Notes: a model not told the origin generated them from the letters alone. DNA of 64,000 nucleotides from Owenia fusiformis (GCA_903813345.2 CAIIXF020000011.1:23109754-23173753), one strand, 5' to 3'. Counted from the stretch's first letter, positions 35,392-47,305 are shown. Made by a program: numbers and translations.

Positions 35392-38300
35392 GTAAACTAT
35401 AAAATGTTTTATTTTTTAATTTTGTTTTCGCAGTTAATGACAGTAGACAATCGGGCAAGAATATTCGATTGAATGCGATCCATTCAGGGCGAGTTGGGTC
35501 TTCGATATCTAAGTTAGTTGTAACACCTTGCATGTGCACATAGTCCCTAATCTGGACCCTCTGAAAAAAAGTTTTGTTGTCCGGTACTTTCCCACATAAA
35601 ATGATTGTACCGTTTGAAAGAACAGACTTCCCTCTTAAACAAAACACCTCTTCTATTGATGTAAACAGGGGCAAAAGGCACCAAAACGGGGTTAGACAAG
35701 GTGGCATTCTGAAGTCTCACTTTCTTGTCATCACGATTCCAGGTAAACCATCAGACGGATTTACTTCAAATTTTCATACATGTTACATGGTAAGAAGTGC
35801 TAGAGCTGATTAACTTTGCGGCGGCCATCTTGCATTCTGGTGGCCATCTTGGAATTTTTTTCAAATAAATATTGTCATCGCGATTCCACAAAAACCACAT
35901 AACAGATGTACTTCAAATGTTCACACATGTTACATGGTAAAAAGTCCTAGACCTCATTATTTTTTCGGTGGCCATCTTGCATTCTGGCAGCCATCTTGGA
36001 AGTTTTAAGATAAATCTTGTCATCACGATTTCAGGAAATCCAAACGGATTTACTTCAAATTTCCACACATGTTACATGATAAGAAAATGTAGAGGTGAAT
36101 AACTTTTCGGCAGCCATCTTGCATTCTGGCGGCCATCTTGGATATTTTGGGATAAATCTTGTCATCGTGATTCCAGGAAAACAACCTAACAGATTAACTT
36201 CAAATTTTCACATATGTTACATGGTATGAAGTTCTAGAGCTGATTAACTTTTCAGTGGCCATCTTGCATTCTTGCAGCCATTTTGGAAGGTTTATAGATA
36301 AATCTTGTAATCACGATTCCAGAAAAACCACTTCACAGTTTTACTTCGAATTTTCACACATCTTACATGGTATGAAGTTCTAGAGCTGACTTACTTTTCG
36401 GTGGCCATGTTGCATTCCGTCGGCCATCTTGGAAGTTTTTAGATAAATCTTGTCATCACGATTCCATGAAAACCACGTAACAGTTTTACTTCAAATTTTC
36501 ACACATGTTACATGGTAAGAAGTTATAGAGCTGATTAACTTTCTGATAGCCATCTTGCATTCTGGCGGCCATCTTGGAAGTTTGTAGATAAATCTTGTCA
36601 CCACGATTCCAGAAAAACCACTTTACAGATTTGCTTCAAATTTTCACACTTTATACATTTACAATGGTCCCTTCCTGGTATATTTTTTTAAGGTTTTATG
36701 ACTGTTAAATTCTATAGTCTAGTTAACACCACTTTATAAACAGGTTTATTATTACTGGTGTAACTAACACAACGAAAAAAAATATAATTAATTTATTTGA
36801 TTTTATATAACATGAAATTATTTTTTCTTTTCGATAAAACATATTGCTTATTAGAAATATATTTAGTTGAAAACTTAGAGTAAACAATCAGTTCTTCTAT
36901 CACAAAGTTTATTTTGGTTCAGTAGATTTTTCTATACATTATTTTTATGTCACCACCACTAGTGATTGGGTGACATATTGTAATAGCTTCGAACGTTTAT
37001 CTTGACACTGTTCAGTAGTTAATGTGTACTGTATACTTAACAAGGTGTGGTGACATTTTGCATGTTTCTGCATCGTCACTACTATTGAAAGCTTATGTTG
37101 ATATTGTAGCAGTGTTTTTTAAGTTCTTTTTGTTGGTACAATTAGTTTCCAAACCCTATACTTATATCGATCTGACACACAGTTTTAGTGCAGGTTTAAG
37201 TGATTTTTGTTGATTATTAAACACAAAGAGCACATGTGTCTCGAACTCGCAACATTGTGGATACAGAGCCCATTCACATAGTTTCACATGCTGGTGCTCT
37301 GAACCAGCTCGTTAGTTAATATCTGACTAAGAGACAGCTTGCTTTCCCGATGAAGAAACGTTATCTGCAGCTTTTATGAGTACTATAGTATCTACAACTA
37401 TTTTTGATCTTATGAGTATTGGATATCATTATTTTTCTTTAACATGTATTTTAATGACTTCAGTATGAATGGAATGTCCCTCGGAGTTGTGGTCGTTGAT
37501 GAGGAATTGGTCATTGAACGGTGTGGATGCTGTTTATTCCCATATTAGATTATTGTCTTGGGATATTCAGGTTTGATTTTTGTTTGCCAGTTTTACACTT
37601 TACAGTTTGCTTTTCCCACTAGGTTGCTTTACACTTTTTTCCTTTCTCATTTGTCATTTTTGTTTATATTTAGTAAGGATTGATACGCAGGTCTCTCCTT
37701 CTGTGTGATCACCTGTCCAGAAGATAATTCAACTGCATGAAGAACATTTCGTTGACATGATGCACAGTGAAAGGTTTTCCCCACATTTACATTTTCGTTT
37801 AAAAGAGCTTTAATTCCGTTATATACTCAGATCAAGGCCAATTTAGCATACATTTCGCTCTCAAAAATCGCTGTGCAATAATGGATTTTAAAGAAATGTT
37901 TGATGTTTTCAATAATCTTTTTTCTTTTTGATGAAATGTAGTTATTTATTCTAAAAATCAATCGATGTCATACACAAAATTCATTTAAGTGGTAGAAAGT
38001 ACAGAAGCAGAGTAAAAATATGTATTTTAGAATATCACCATGAGTTACCCCATTGTAGCGCCTCTTGCCCATGTTTCTATCAATATAAAACATCATATCA
38101 TACACCAAATATGCATTTATGTCAAATTATGTGGTTTAAAATACAGAAAAATAGATAACATTCTCCTTAGAATACCACCTTGTGTAACCCCACTTTACTG
38201 CCTTTTGCCCCTGTTTATATCAATATAAAAGGTAGCATGTAACCTTCCTTGTAAAAGTTTCAAGAAAATCAGTAAAGTGGTTTTCCTGGAATCACAATGA

Positions 38301-41300
38301 CAAGATTTATCCAAAAAAACTTCCAAGATGGCCGCCAGAATGCAAGATGGCCACCGAAAGGTTAACTAGCTCTAGAACTTCTTACCATGTAATATGTGTG
38401 AAAATTTGAAGTAAATCCGTTTGGTTTTCCTGAAATCGTGATGACAAGATTTATCTTTAAACTTCCAAGATGGCTGCCAGAATACAAGATGGCCACCAAA
38501 AAAATAATGAGGTCTAGAACTTTTTACAATGTTACATGTGTGAACATTTGAAGTACATCTGTTGTGTGGTTTTTGTGGAATCGCGATGACAATATTTATC
38601 TGAAAAAAATTCCAAGATGGCCGCCAGAATGCAAGATGGCCGCCGCAAAGTTAATCAGCTCTAGCACATCTTACCATGTAACATGTGTGAAAATTTGAAG
38701 TAAATCCGTCTAATGGTTTACCTGGAATCGTGATGACAAGAAAGTGAGACTTCAGAATGCCACCTTGTCTAACCCCGTTTTGGTGCCTTTTGCCCCTGTT
38801 TACATCAATAGAAGAGGTGTTTTCTTTAAGAGGGAAGTCTGTTCTTTCAAACGGTACAATCATTGTATGTGGGAAAGTACTGGACAACAAAACCCCTTTT
38901 CTAGAGCTCTTTTGGAAATCAGATCGGGGACTAACACTAAAATTACCCACTAACTTCGCTCTTATTGCAGTCGTACTCGATGTGAAAACCTTTTTTTCAA
39001 TTTTGCTATCGGAATGAGCTGAAGCGCATTTTGTGTTATGTGACATTTACTTTCTTGATTTATTGATATGTTTTCAGGGAATGATGGCAACTGTAATCGG
39101 ACCGACCTTACTTGACCTAAAAGATCAGTTGGGAGTCAGTATAGCTCAGATGTCATTGTCATTTGCTTTTTACTCGGGCGCCTACGCATTCGGGGGTCTT
39201 ATTGCAGGATTCATGGCGAGCAAATACAACATGAACCCCACATTGCAACTAGCACTGTTTTTGAGCCTGGGTGCAGGATTTACTATAGCAGTACCTTGGC
39301 TTGGAAATATCTGGCTTGTACTGGTGTTTTTCAGCTTAAATGGCATCACATTTGGGTTAATTGAAGCAGGTTAGCCAATACGTTATTGTTTGTGCTCTTA
39401 TGCTTGAAACAGGGCATTTTATATCATGCATTTAATACACGTTGTGTTTGTCCCTTGTATTGCGATCTTATGATTGAAACATTGTGGCTTATTGTAATTT
39501 GTTGATTACACATGATATTTGTCCTTTATATTGGACTCTTATGGTTGAAACAGGGTATCTTATGTCATATATTTAATACACGTGGTATTTGTCCCTTGTA
39601 TTGCGATGTTATGATTGAAACATTGTGCCTAATGTATTTTTTTTATTACACATGCTAATTGTCCTTTATATTGTGCTCTTATGATAACAATAGGGTATTT
39701 AATGTCATGTATTTAATACACGTGGTATTTGTCCTTGGTATTGCGCTCTTATGATTAAAACAGGTTATATTATGTAATGTATTTAATACACGTGGTAGTT
39801 GTCCTTGATATTGCGCTCTTATGATTACAATGGGGTATTTAATGTCATGTATTTAATACACGTGGTATTTGTCCTTGATATTGCTCTCTTATGATTGAAA
39901 CAGGGTATCTGATGTAATGTATTCAATACACGTGGTATTTGTCCTTGGTATTGCGCTCTTATGATTAAAACAGGTTATCTTATGTACTGTATTCAATACA
40001 CGTGGTATTTGTCCTTGTTATTGCGCTCTTATGATTAAAACAGGTTATCTTATGTAACGTATTTAATACACGTGGTAGTTGTCCTTGATATTGCGCTCTT
40101 ATGATTACAATGGGGTATTTAATGTCATGTATTTAATACACGTGGTATTTGTCCTTGGTATTGCGCTCTTATGATTAAAACAGGTTATCTTATGTAATGT
40201 ATTTAATACACGTGGTAGTTGTCCTTGATATTACGCTCTTATGATTACAATGGGGTATTTAATGTCATGCATTTAATACACGTGGTATTTGTCCTTGATA
40301 TTGCGCTCTTATGATTAAAACAGGTTATCTTATGTAATGTATTTAATACACGTAGTATTTGTCCTTGGTGTTGCGCTCTTACGGTATGATTGAAACGGGT
40401 TATCTTATGTACTGTATTCAATACACGTGGTATTTGTCCTTGGTATTGCGCTCTTATGATTAAAACAGGTTATCTTATGTAATGTATTTGATACACGTAG
40501 TATTTGTCCTTGGTATTGCGCTCTTATGATTAAAACAGGTTATCTTATGTAATGTATTTAATACACGTAGTATTTGTCCTTGATATTGCGCTCTTATGGT
40601 ATGATTGAAACGGGTTATCTTATGTACTGTATTCAATACACGTAGTATTTGTCCTTGATATTGCGCTCTTACAGTATGATTGAAACGGGTTATCTTATGT
40701 ACTGTATTCAATACACGTAGTATTTGTCCTTGGTATTGCGCTCTTATGATTAAAACAGGTTATCTTATGTAATGTATTTAATACACGTAGTATTTGTCCT
40801 TGGTATTGCGCTCTTATGATTAAAACAGGTTAATTATCTCATGTAATGTATTTAATACACGTAGCATTTGTCCTTGGTATTGCGCTCTTATGATAACAAT
40901 AGGGTATTTAATGTCATGTATTTAATACACGTGGTATTTGTCCTTGGTATTGCGCTCTTATGATTAAAACAGGTTATCTTATGTAATGTATTTAATACAC
41001 GTAGTATTTGTCCTTGGTATTGCGCTCTTATGATTAAAACAGGTTAATTATCTTATGTAATGTATTTAATACACGTAGCATTTGTCCTTTATATTGTGCT
41101 CTTATGATAACAATAGGGTATTTAATGTCATGTATTCAATACACGTGGTATTTGTCCTTGGTATTGCGCTCTTATGATTAAAACAGGTTATCTTATGTAA
41201 TGTATTTAATACACGTGGTATTTGTCCTTGGTATTGCGCTCTTATGATTAAAACAGGTTATCTTATGTAATGTATTTAATACACGTGGTATTTGTCCTTG

Positions 41301-42925
41301 GTATTGCGCTCTTATGATTGAAACAGGTTATTTTATGTAATGTATTTAATACACGTGGTAATTGTTCTTGATATTGCGCTCTTATGATTAAAACAGGGTA
41401 TCTAATGTAATGTATTTGATACACGTAGTATTTGTCCTTGGTATTGCGCTCTTATGATTGAAACAGGTTATTTTATGTAATGTATTTAATACACGTGGTA
41501 ATTGTTCTTGATATTGCGCTCTTATGATTAAAACAGGGTATCTAATGTTAGTGTTTAATGCAAACAATAATGATAATAGATAATGTGATGAGTTAAGACA
41601 CACATTATTTGTCCTCGATATTGTGATCTAATAATTGAAACTGGCTAGCTCATGTGCTGTACTTTAATACACTTGGTATTCGAGCTTTGTGTTTTGATAC
41701 ACATGGTATTCGTCCTTGGTACAAGCGGTTGTGTGCTAGATAATGTTGGAACAGGTTACCAACTTGTAATTCAGACCTGTAGACAATGTGATTTGTTTTT
41801 TCAGTAGGCAGCGCTCTCTTGATAAAAACTTGGAGTTCCAATTCGGGGCCATATATCCAAGTTTTGACCTTATCGTACACTATTGGAAACACATTGGCGT
41901 CCTTGATATCCAGGCCTTTTGTATCAGGGGTATCAAAGTTCAACATAAAAAACAACTATTCAGATATAGCTGATATTTCACTGACTGCTTCGGAACAATT
42001 CAAGAAGGGAAATTATACACTTGGACAGCAAGCCCCGAGAGAATATAGATCCGAAAATGAAGGAAATATGACAGATATTAGTTTATCAGAAGTTGGACTG
42101 TCAAATTTGAAGGAATCAGACATCGGATTTGTATATCTCATAATTGGATTACTGAGTGCTGCAATCGGACTTTGTTTTCTAATATTATATATACTTACAA
42201 AAAAGACATTCAGTAATTGTCTTAATAATGGAGCAGTTGCCATTAAAGGCACACGATTCAAAGAAATTGACGAACCTCGTAATACTATGAATGGTACAAC
42301 TTATACTCCTTTTGCTAAATGTTACAAACTCCAACTCATGGCTACGTTATTGTTGATGTATTTTTTGTTTACACTAATGCAAATGACGGGAGGTGGACTT
42401 GTCATGACGTTTGCCGTCGAGGGGTTAAAATGGCCGAAATCACACGGAACGGCTATCATAACAGCATACTGGGGTGCTCAAATTTTCTCCAAGTTGCCTT
42501 CTATTGTTATATTGGCATCTAAAATATTGAGTGCCAATCAGATGATTATAATAGATTTTACACTTTTAGCATGTTCTTACACTGTGATGGTTATTTTTGT
42601 TCAAAAACATTACATTGTATTATGGGTGACTTTGTTGACGGCAGGTTTAGGCCTTGGAAATCTATATGGATTGTGTTTACATTGGTACCAAACATATGTA
42701 ATGCCAGTGACTGGTGTGGTAACGGGAATCGTAGTAGTTGGTTCCAATCTTGGTTTTACAACGATGCCATTCTTTGCAGGTTTCCTAATGGAAGTCCATT
42801 TTATGTGGTTTGCATATGTACAATTAATAGCATACATTTTATTATTGCTTGTTGTTATTTTAACTTATTTTCTTGTGAGACATAACAAACGAAAATTGAC
42901 ACAAGAATGTGACAATAATATCTAA
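35005..42925 (+). CDS. MFS-B: MFSD4 / NaGLT1-like major facilitator, three coding exons
   Basis: Predicted 599 residues from exons 35005-35391, 39078-39369 and 41805-42925, with phase 0 and phase 1 introns as in MFS-A. The ATG at 35005 sits in an excellent context (GGCCATGGA) that is identical in MFS-C. An in-frame ATG twelve codons upstream (34969) is not conserved there, so I chose 35005. The acidic N-terminal tail of about 115 residues is followed by 12 helices with the GPTLLDLKDQLG, MTGGGLVMTFAVEGLKWPKS and YWGAQIFSKLPS segments of the MFSD4 family. Sequons lie in the helix 5-6 loop (NYS, NYT, NMT). Very close to MFS-C, especially at the 3' end. Introns are inflated by a foldback element (intron 1) and a minisatellite (intron 2). 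A sugar-transport role is inferred from family; the exact substrate is unknown. Confidence 0.88.
35542..38937. mobile_element. Foldback-like element in MFS-B intron 1 with ~145-bp tandem units in its arms
   Basis: The outer arms 35542-35735 and 38740-38937 are reverse complements. Inside the left arm are about six units of ~145 bp (landmark CATCTTGCATTCTGGCGGCC at 35826, 35970, 36113, 36258, 36408 and 36551). The right arm has about three units in reverse (38235-38740). The middle (36680-38190) is unique and includes the SINE-like piece at 37205-37320. The ends look like TAGTCCC/GGGACTA with a possible 3-bp ACA duplication, which is weak. The arms hold short conserved frames, including HQNGVRQGGIL, which resembles a LINE reverse-transcriptase motif. 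Confidence 0.7.
37205..37320 (-). repeat. Possible tRNA-derived SINE head
   Basis: On the minus strand TGGTTCAGAGCACC resembles an A box and AGTTCGAGACA a B box (9 of 11), about 59 bp apart. No tRNA fold is convincing. It is weaker than the SINE head at 15066-15135. Confidence 0.3.
39078..39369 (+). CDS. MFS-B coding exon 2
   Basis: 97 codons plus one base. The acceptor is GTTTTCAG and the donor is GCAG|GTTAGC, with T at +3, a weaker donor shared in form with MFS-C. It encodes the end of helix 1 (GMMATVIGPTLLDLKDQLG) and helices 2-4 ending FGLIEA. Confidence 0.87.
39370..41600 (+). repeat. 70-bp minisatellite filling MFS-B intron 2
   Basis: About 31 units of ~70 bp, with landmarks TATTGCGCTCTTATGATTAA, AACAGGTTATCTTATGTAAT, GTATTTAATACACGTAGTAT and TTGTCCTTGG. 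A few units carry a 5-6 bp expansion (TTACGGTATGATT type). The array starts at the exon 2 donor itself and ends about 60-200 bp before the exon 3 acceptor. About fifteen units keep CAGGTTA, the sequence at the true donor. The reverse-strand open frames in the array are by-products of the repeat. A short, diverged version occupies intron 2 of MFS-C. Confidence 0.92.
41805..42925 (+). CDS. MFS-B coding exon 3
   Basis: Starts after TTTTTTCAG with TA completing a split Val codon, then GSALLIKTW. It encodes helices 5-12 and a short tail ending QECDNNI. The first ~300 bp differ from MFS-C by roughly 15 percent by eye, whereas the last ~250 bp are almost identical. Confidence 0.87.
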
Positions 42926-42951
42926 GCATAACATAGGATGATAGGATGACC

Positions 42952-43053
42952 GTGGCTAATAATGCTAAAAGCACAGCCACTTACACTGTATTATTGTATG
43001 TTTTCTTTGTACAAATGATTAATTTAATAAAAAAAAAAAAAAAAAAAAAAAAA
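42952..43053 (+). mobile_element. Short poly(A)-tailed retrocopy in the MFS-B 3' UTR, 11-bp TSD
   Basis: About 73 bp of unique sequence (from GTGGCTAATAATGC) followed by AATAAA and a run of about 28 A. It is flanked by the perfect 11-bp direct repeat ATAGGATGACC (42941-42951 and 43054-43064). The paralogous MFS-C 3' UTR (GGACGATCAGATCC) lacks it. Hallmarks of LINE-mediated retroposition are clear. The source transcript is not recognised; it could be a 5'-truncated LINE or a processed RNA. Confidence 0.85.
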
Positions 43054-43083
43054 ATAGGATGACCAGATCCAGATATGAAAAGC

Positions 43084-43089
43084 AATAAA
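43084..43089 (+). promoter_or_regulatory. Poly(A) signal of MFS-B
   Basis: AATAAA downstream of the retrocopy. The retrocopy brings its own AATAAA at about 43025, so cleavage site use in MFS-B may have changed. Confidence 0.45.
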
Positions 43090-43600
43090 GTTGTATGATC
43101 ATGAATATTATTAGAAATAAATTTTCTATTATTTTCTTAGATTATAAACATTATCATTATCCTCAACGGCTAAAACAAAATGTTGATATATATAATAAGT
43201 AGTAATTCTGATGATGTTGTTAAAATTGTTGAATGAATGTAGGATAAGTAGTATTTATTAGCAGCCAGTGAACACTACACCTCTCATTTGTTTACATATA
43301 ACAAAATATTACAATAAACATAAATGTAGAAAGATTACATAATTCATAGTTTGATTCAGCCTCAATTCAGTCAATTCTATCTCAAACATTCGCATGATCT
43401 TTTCAAAGTGGCAGCAAGGCCTGTAGAGAGAAAAATTGAAACTTTTCAGAGCTGTCATGGCAACTTAACATCTTCTTTGTTAGACCTTTCTTAAAATGTG
43501 TGGGCATGCCTATCCATTTCAGCACTTAGAAGTGTAAATTAGGTTTAAAATTTCCATAAGAAACCCAAGTTATAGATTTGTAAGATTTACTACCTTTCGA

Positions 43601-44043
43601 ATCTGAGCGCCAATCAGATGATAGTGATTGACCGAACAGTTTACTGGGGAGATAACTGGTGTCACCGCCTTGGGTGCCTCCCTCAGTGCCACTACAGTTC
43701 CACTTTTCACAGGTTTCCTCATGGACAAAGTGCATTTCATGTGCTTTGCATATGTCCTACTAACAGCACAAATCCTATTGTTGCTTTTTTTAACTAACTT
43801 CTTGGTAAGACAAAACAGAAGAAATTATAAATAAGAGGGAAGTGACATATACGCACACGTGAAGACTATTTCATAAAATAAAGATTCCAAGGTGATGATA
43901 TACAATAAATATTTTAGTCACCATTTTGGACAAAATATTATAAACGAAGTTTCCTCCCACGTAATCGTTTTTTTCTGCTTTTTAATTATAATATTTTGAG
44001 TGAAACTGTAACATTAAGAACCGAATGCAAACTCGTTGGACCA
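43601..44043 (+). pseudogene. MFS-A-like 3' end relic
   Basis: 43601-43640 matches MFS-A from about 30518 and then jumps to about 30701, a deletion of roughly 143 bp. After that it follows MFS-A exon 3 and its 3' UTR to about 31128. The coding part is nearly identical to MFS-A over 180 bp (VPLFTGFLMDKVHFMCFAYV intact), but the frame ends early near NRRNYK. Exons 1 and 2 and most of exon 3 are missing. Its place between MFS-B and MFS-C supports duplication of an A+B pair. Confidence 0.88.
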
Positions 44044-44069
44044 CGTTTTTTACTTTTAATGGTCGAAGA

Positions 44070-45205
44070 AGTAGTGTGTGCCAAAACTTCAGAAAATCAC
44101 AAAAACCTATGTTGTGGTAGCTTAGTATGAAGTGACCCATTATCATTATAGATTGGTCCATCAACTATTCATTTTTACTTGTCTGCACTCAAAAAGGTGA
44201 CACGAATGGGCTAAACAGCTTGCCACAAGGTGCAACCATCAAAAAGATGAGTTTGATAAAAATTATTTTGTTCAAATAATAGCAATGGGTATACAATATA
44301 TGAGACAAATTTGATATAGATAAGTATGATAGTCAATTTGCGTGTGGCCATTTTTATAAAAAACAATAATTGTGAAGAATTATATATTTCTGACCTGAAA
44401 ATACCATCTTAATTCAAAAGTCATGGTTGTTAATGATAATATTCCTATTTCACATATTCAATGTTTTCAAAATATTTTGATTACCATTATATTCATTTTT
44501 GGCAAAGTAAATAAATATAAGGCTCACACAAGGGTCAACTTTATTTGCAATCTTTTCATATTTAGTGATGTTTTGAAAAATATAAGGTTAAACACAATTT
44601 TATATGTTAAATGTTTAACAAAATAAACATGGTGTGTTTATTTCATTGTTTCGATTGAAAATCGCAATTCATTGCTCTTCCTATTAGAACGGCAGGGGAT
44701 ATACAAGTACATAAACAGTCTTAAAAACGTTGATCCTTGTGTAAGCCCTACACTTATTTACTTTGCCAGAAACTGATATAATGGTTATTCGGTGGTATGA
44801 AAATCATTTCAAAGGTAAAATGGGAAGAATGTCATTGAACTTGGAATAAAAAGCATTATATGGTTAGAAATACCCAATTTTTACCATAATTGTTAATAAT
44901 ATTACCATACCCTAATGGACTATCTTTACATTTCAATAACCAATGTGCATTCTATTTTGCATGTTTTACTGCAATTATTTGTAAAAATAGTTATAAATCT
45001 TACATTTTTGACTGGAAAGTGAAGAGACAATGATCAAATATACTCATATTATTGGTCACATTTGGTTATTTCACTCAAACAGATTCGGGATATTTTTGGT
45101 CCAGGCATATGAAGAAACTAGTGTGGATTAAATGGTCATATTATTTGTTGTTTGATTTAGCTAAACATAATATGTTGAACCTGCTTTGACCATTAAACTT
45201 TAAAG
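44070..45205 (+). repeat. ~1 kb dispersed repeat, copy 2 (copy 1 at 17860-18810)
   Basis: Same family as 17860-18810 with an extra ~0.2 kb at about 44130-44335. It contains the same nested MITE-like unit (about 44470-44790). It directly abuts the MFS-A relic, so a rearrangement junction may lie near 44044-44070. Confidence 0.75.
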
Positions 45206-45206
45206 A

Positions 45207-45680
45207 ATGGGTATCGATATGGCGAACTTTTTAAACACACGTTTCTCTTAAACCAGTCATCAAAAATTTCTGAAAATCTTACAAATTGTCAATTTAATGA
45301 CCATCTTTTGAATGGTAACAATATAATTTGAAATATATATACATACTTTCATCTATACTGTTTTAAAAAGCACATCAAACACTTGTTTTGTTCTTGGTAT
45401 CATGTTTCCAGAGTGAAATGAAACATTTTTCCGAACCTAATTGGAACAAAACGACATAAACACAACATGTTTAGGTCTCACAATATTGTAATTGTACAAA
45501 GGAAATTTTGGTTGATTTTAAAAACGATCTTGTTTATGAAATAAAAGGGTTTTCTTGATTTTTATAAATTTTTGGGGGGATTTTGTTTTAATTTTTTGAA
45601 TACTTTTTCAAAATCAACCAAAAATTCCTTTGTATAACTTTAAATATTGAGAGGTCTAAAAACATGTTGTATAAAAGAAT
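45207..45680. repeat. Relative of the MFS-A intron 2 MITE, with hairpin
   Basis: It begins GGGTATCGATATGGCGAACT like the MITE at 29201. Then 45440-45510 and 45600-45672 form an inverted repeat (ACAAAGGAAATTTTGGTTGA against its complement) with a loop of about 100 bp. Confidence 0.55.
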
Positions 45681-45704
45681 TAACATCACTATCTGCTGCA
45701 TCAC

Positions 45705-46091
45705 TATGAATATAGAGAGTTGTCCTGGAAGTAATGCACTATATGCTCGTAATACTTTTCTATTCAAAATCAAAGGTCAATGATACTATTCCTATTTTAC
45801 CTATATAGGTTATTTTTATATTTCCGAATAACCATTATATACGTTTTTTGGCAAAGTAAATAATTGTAGGGCTCACACAAGGATCAACTTTTTGAAGGCT
45901 TTTTCGTACTGGTGTAGAGTCTCTTGCTTTCAAAGCAAGGGCGATGAATTTAGATTTTTCAGTCGAAACAAGAAGACAAACATATAATTATATTTTCTTC
46001 AACAAATAAAAGATAAAATTGAGTTTACCTTCGTATTTTTTCAAAACATCACTTAATATGAAAATGCTGTGAACAAAGTTGATCCTTGTGT
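45705..46091 (+). repeat. Mariner-like end and fragment of the GGGCTCACACAAGG family
   Basis: GAGTTGTCCTGGAAGTAATG at about 45717 is a diverged relative of the mariner-type end at 7222. From 45790 on the sequence matches 15740-15905 and the nested MITE at 18050-18390, ending GTTGATCCTTGTGTGAT next to the palindrome at 46097. Confidence 0.5.
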
Positions 46092-46096
46092 GATGC

Positions 46097-46210
46097 AAAT
46101 TATTTTTGCATCTTGGAAGCCAGGCAGTATCTGTGTGATTTTATAAAAATTCGGAAATTTTTATAAAATCACACAGATACTGCCTGGCTTCCAAGATGCA
46201 AAAATAATTT
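46097..46210. repeat. Near-perfect 114-bp palindrome
   Basis: Arms of 55 bp (46097-46151 and 46156-46210) separated by four bases (CGGA). The right arm is the start of the repeated ~0.4 kb element. The left arm is its inverted copy. Confidence 0.9.
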
Positions 46211-46527
46211 GTATAGATAGTGTACCTTGAACACCATTTTTTAAGAATGCTGGGGACTTAGTATTAAAAGGATAATTTCAAAATATATAGGTCTGGGAAA
46301 GGTTTAAGGCACACTGCGTCGCTATATAGAATGAATTGCGCTACTAATTTCACAATTCTATTGATATTTGGTGTCAAATACACATATCTTGGTATATTTG
46401 AAGTCCCAAAACGGCTTAGTTTCAGAAATATCCCAAATTTAAATTCAAAAATGACCGTTAGCTCCGCACCCTCCGCTCATTTGCTCCGCACCCAATATTT
46501 CCCACAGGCTCTGTCTGCATAGGGTGA
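46156..46527 (+). mobile_element. Second copy of the ~0.4 kb element at 3740-4151
   Basis: Nearly identical to 3775-4151, ending GTCTGCATAGGGTG in both. High similarity between copies 42 kb apart suggests recent mobility or ongoing conversion. Confidence 0.7.
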
Positions 46528-46669
46528 TTAAGGGCAATAAATATATACATACATATAAAAAGAGAGAGAATACGGGCAAAAGCAATAGACTCCGGATTTT
46601 CAATCTGGAGCCTAATAATTTGGCAAAACTGGTTTAATGTTTCAAATGTGAATTATGATGGTACGATGC

Positions 46670-47305
46670 TTGAACACGCATGGCCCTTTTTAATGGGCTC
46701 CTCTGAAATAAATACTTTGATCATCGTTGCTTTATGTATATTTGTCCTACACTTCAAGTTCTTGACTTACACGATTATCAATCGACTTCAGTTGTGTATC
46801 CCTCTTCGATTACGTAAGGCGAATAATACATGAGCAACAGATGTGTGAAATGGGTTAAAATCATGCCTTCTGATAAAGACCAGTCCATTAAATTCGGTTT
46901 GGGAACAATCCTTTGAACACATGAATGGGCATGATGTCATGTAGATTGTGTATGTATGTATAGTATATGATATTAGCCCTTGACTGTCGTGGTGACGTTA
47001 ATGCTATCGTATAAAGAAAATTTTAGGTCTTTCTGATATTTCATTTGACACGTTAGTAATTGTATCATCATTACAAAAAATGTAAAATCACAGGGCCAAC
47101 CTTAATTTCTTTATCAGTGTACCTTTATGTTTTCTAGAACAACGACTTTTTATCACATGATTTAATCTTATCCTTTAACATCATATCTTATCTGTAAATT
47201 GTATTATACAAAAATGTATTTTCTCATATAAATGAGGCAATATATATAACGACTACGACTATCTCCTCCAAAAATCGCCTGGTCCGTCCCCTCGAAGCAA
47301 ACATA
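46670..47305 (+). promoter_or_regulatory. Distal conserved 5' flank of MFS-C
   Basis: 46670-46965 matches 34490-34790, and 47265-47305 (AAAAATCGCCTGGTCCGTCC, then GAAGCAAACATA) matches 34890-34930. In MFS-B this block lies about 80 bp before the start codon. Here the MITE at 47306-48301 separates it from the proximal part (48302-48398). Confidence 0.5.

Noticed and set aside
40475-40711. Repetitive reverse-strand frame in MFS-B intron 2
   Set aside because: It is an accident of the 70-bp minisatellite with its expanded units; the frame is lost as soon as the unit length changes.
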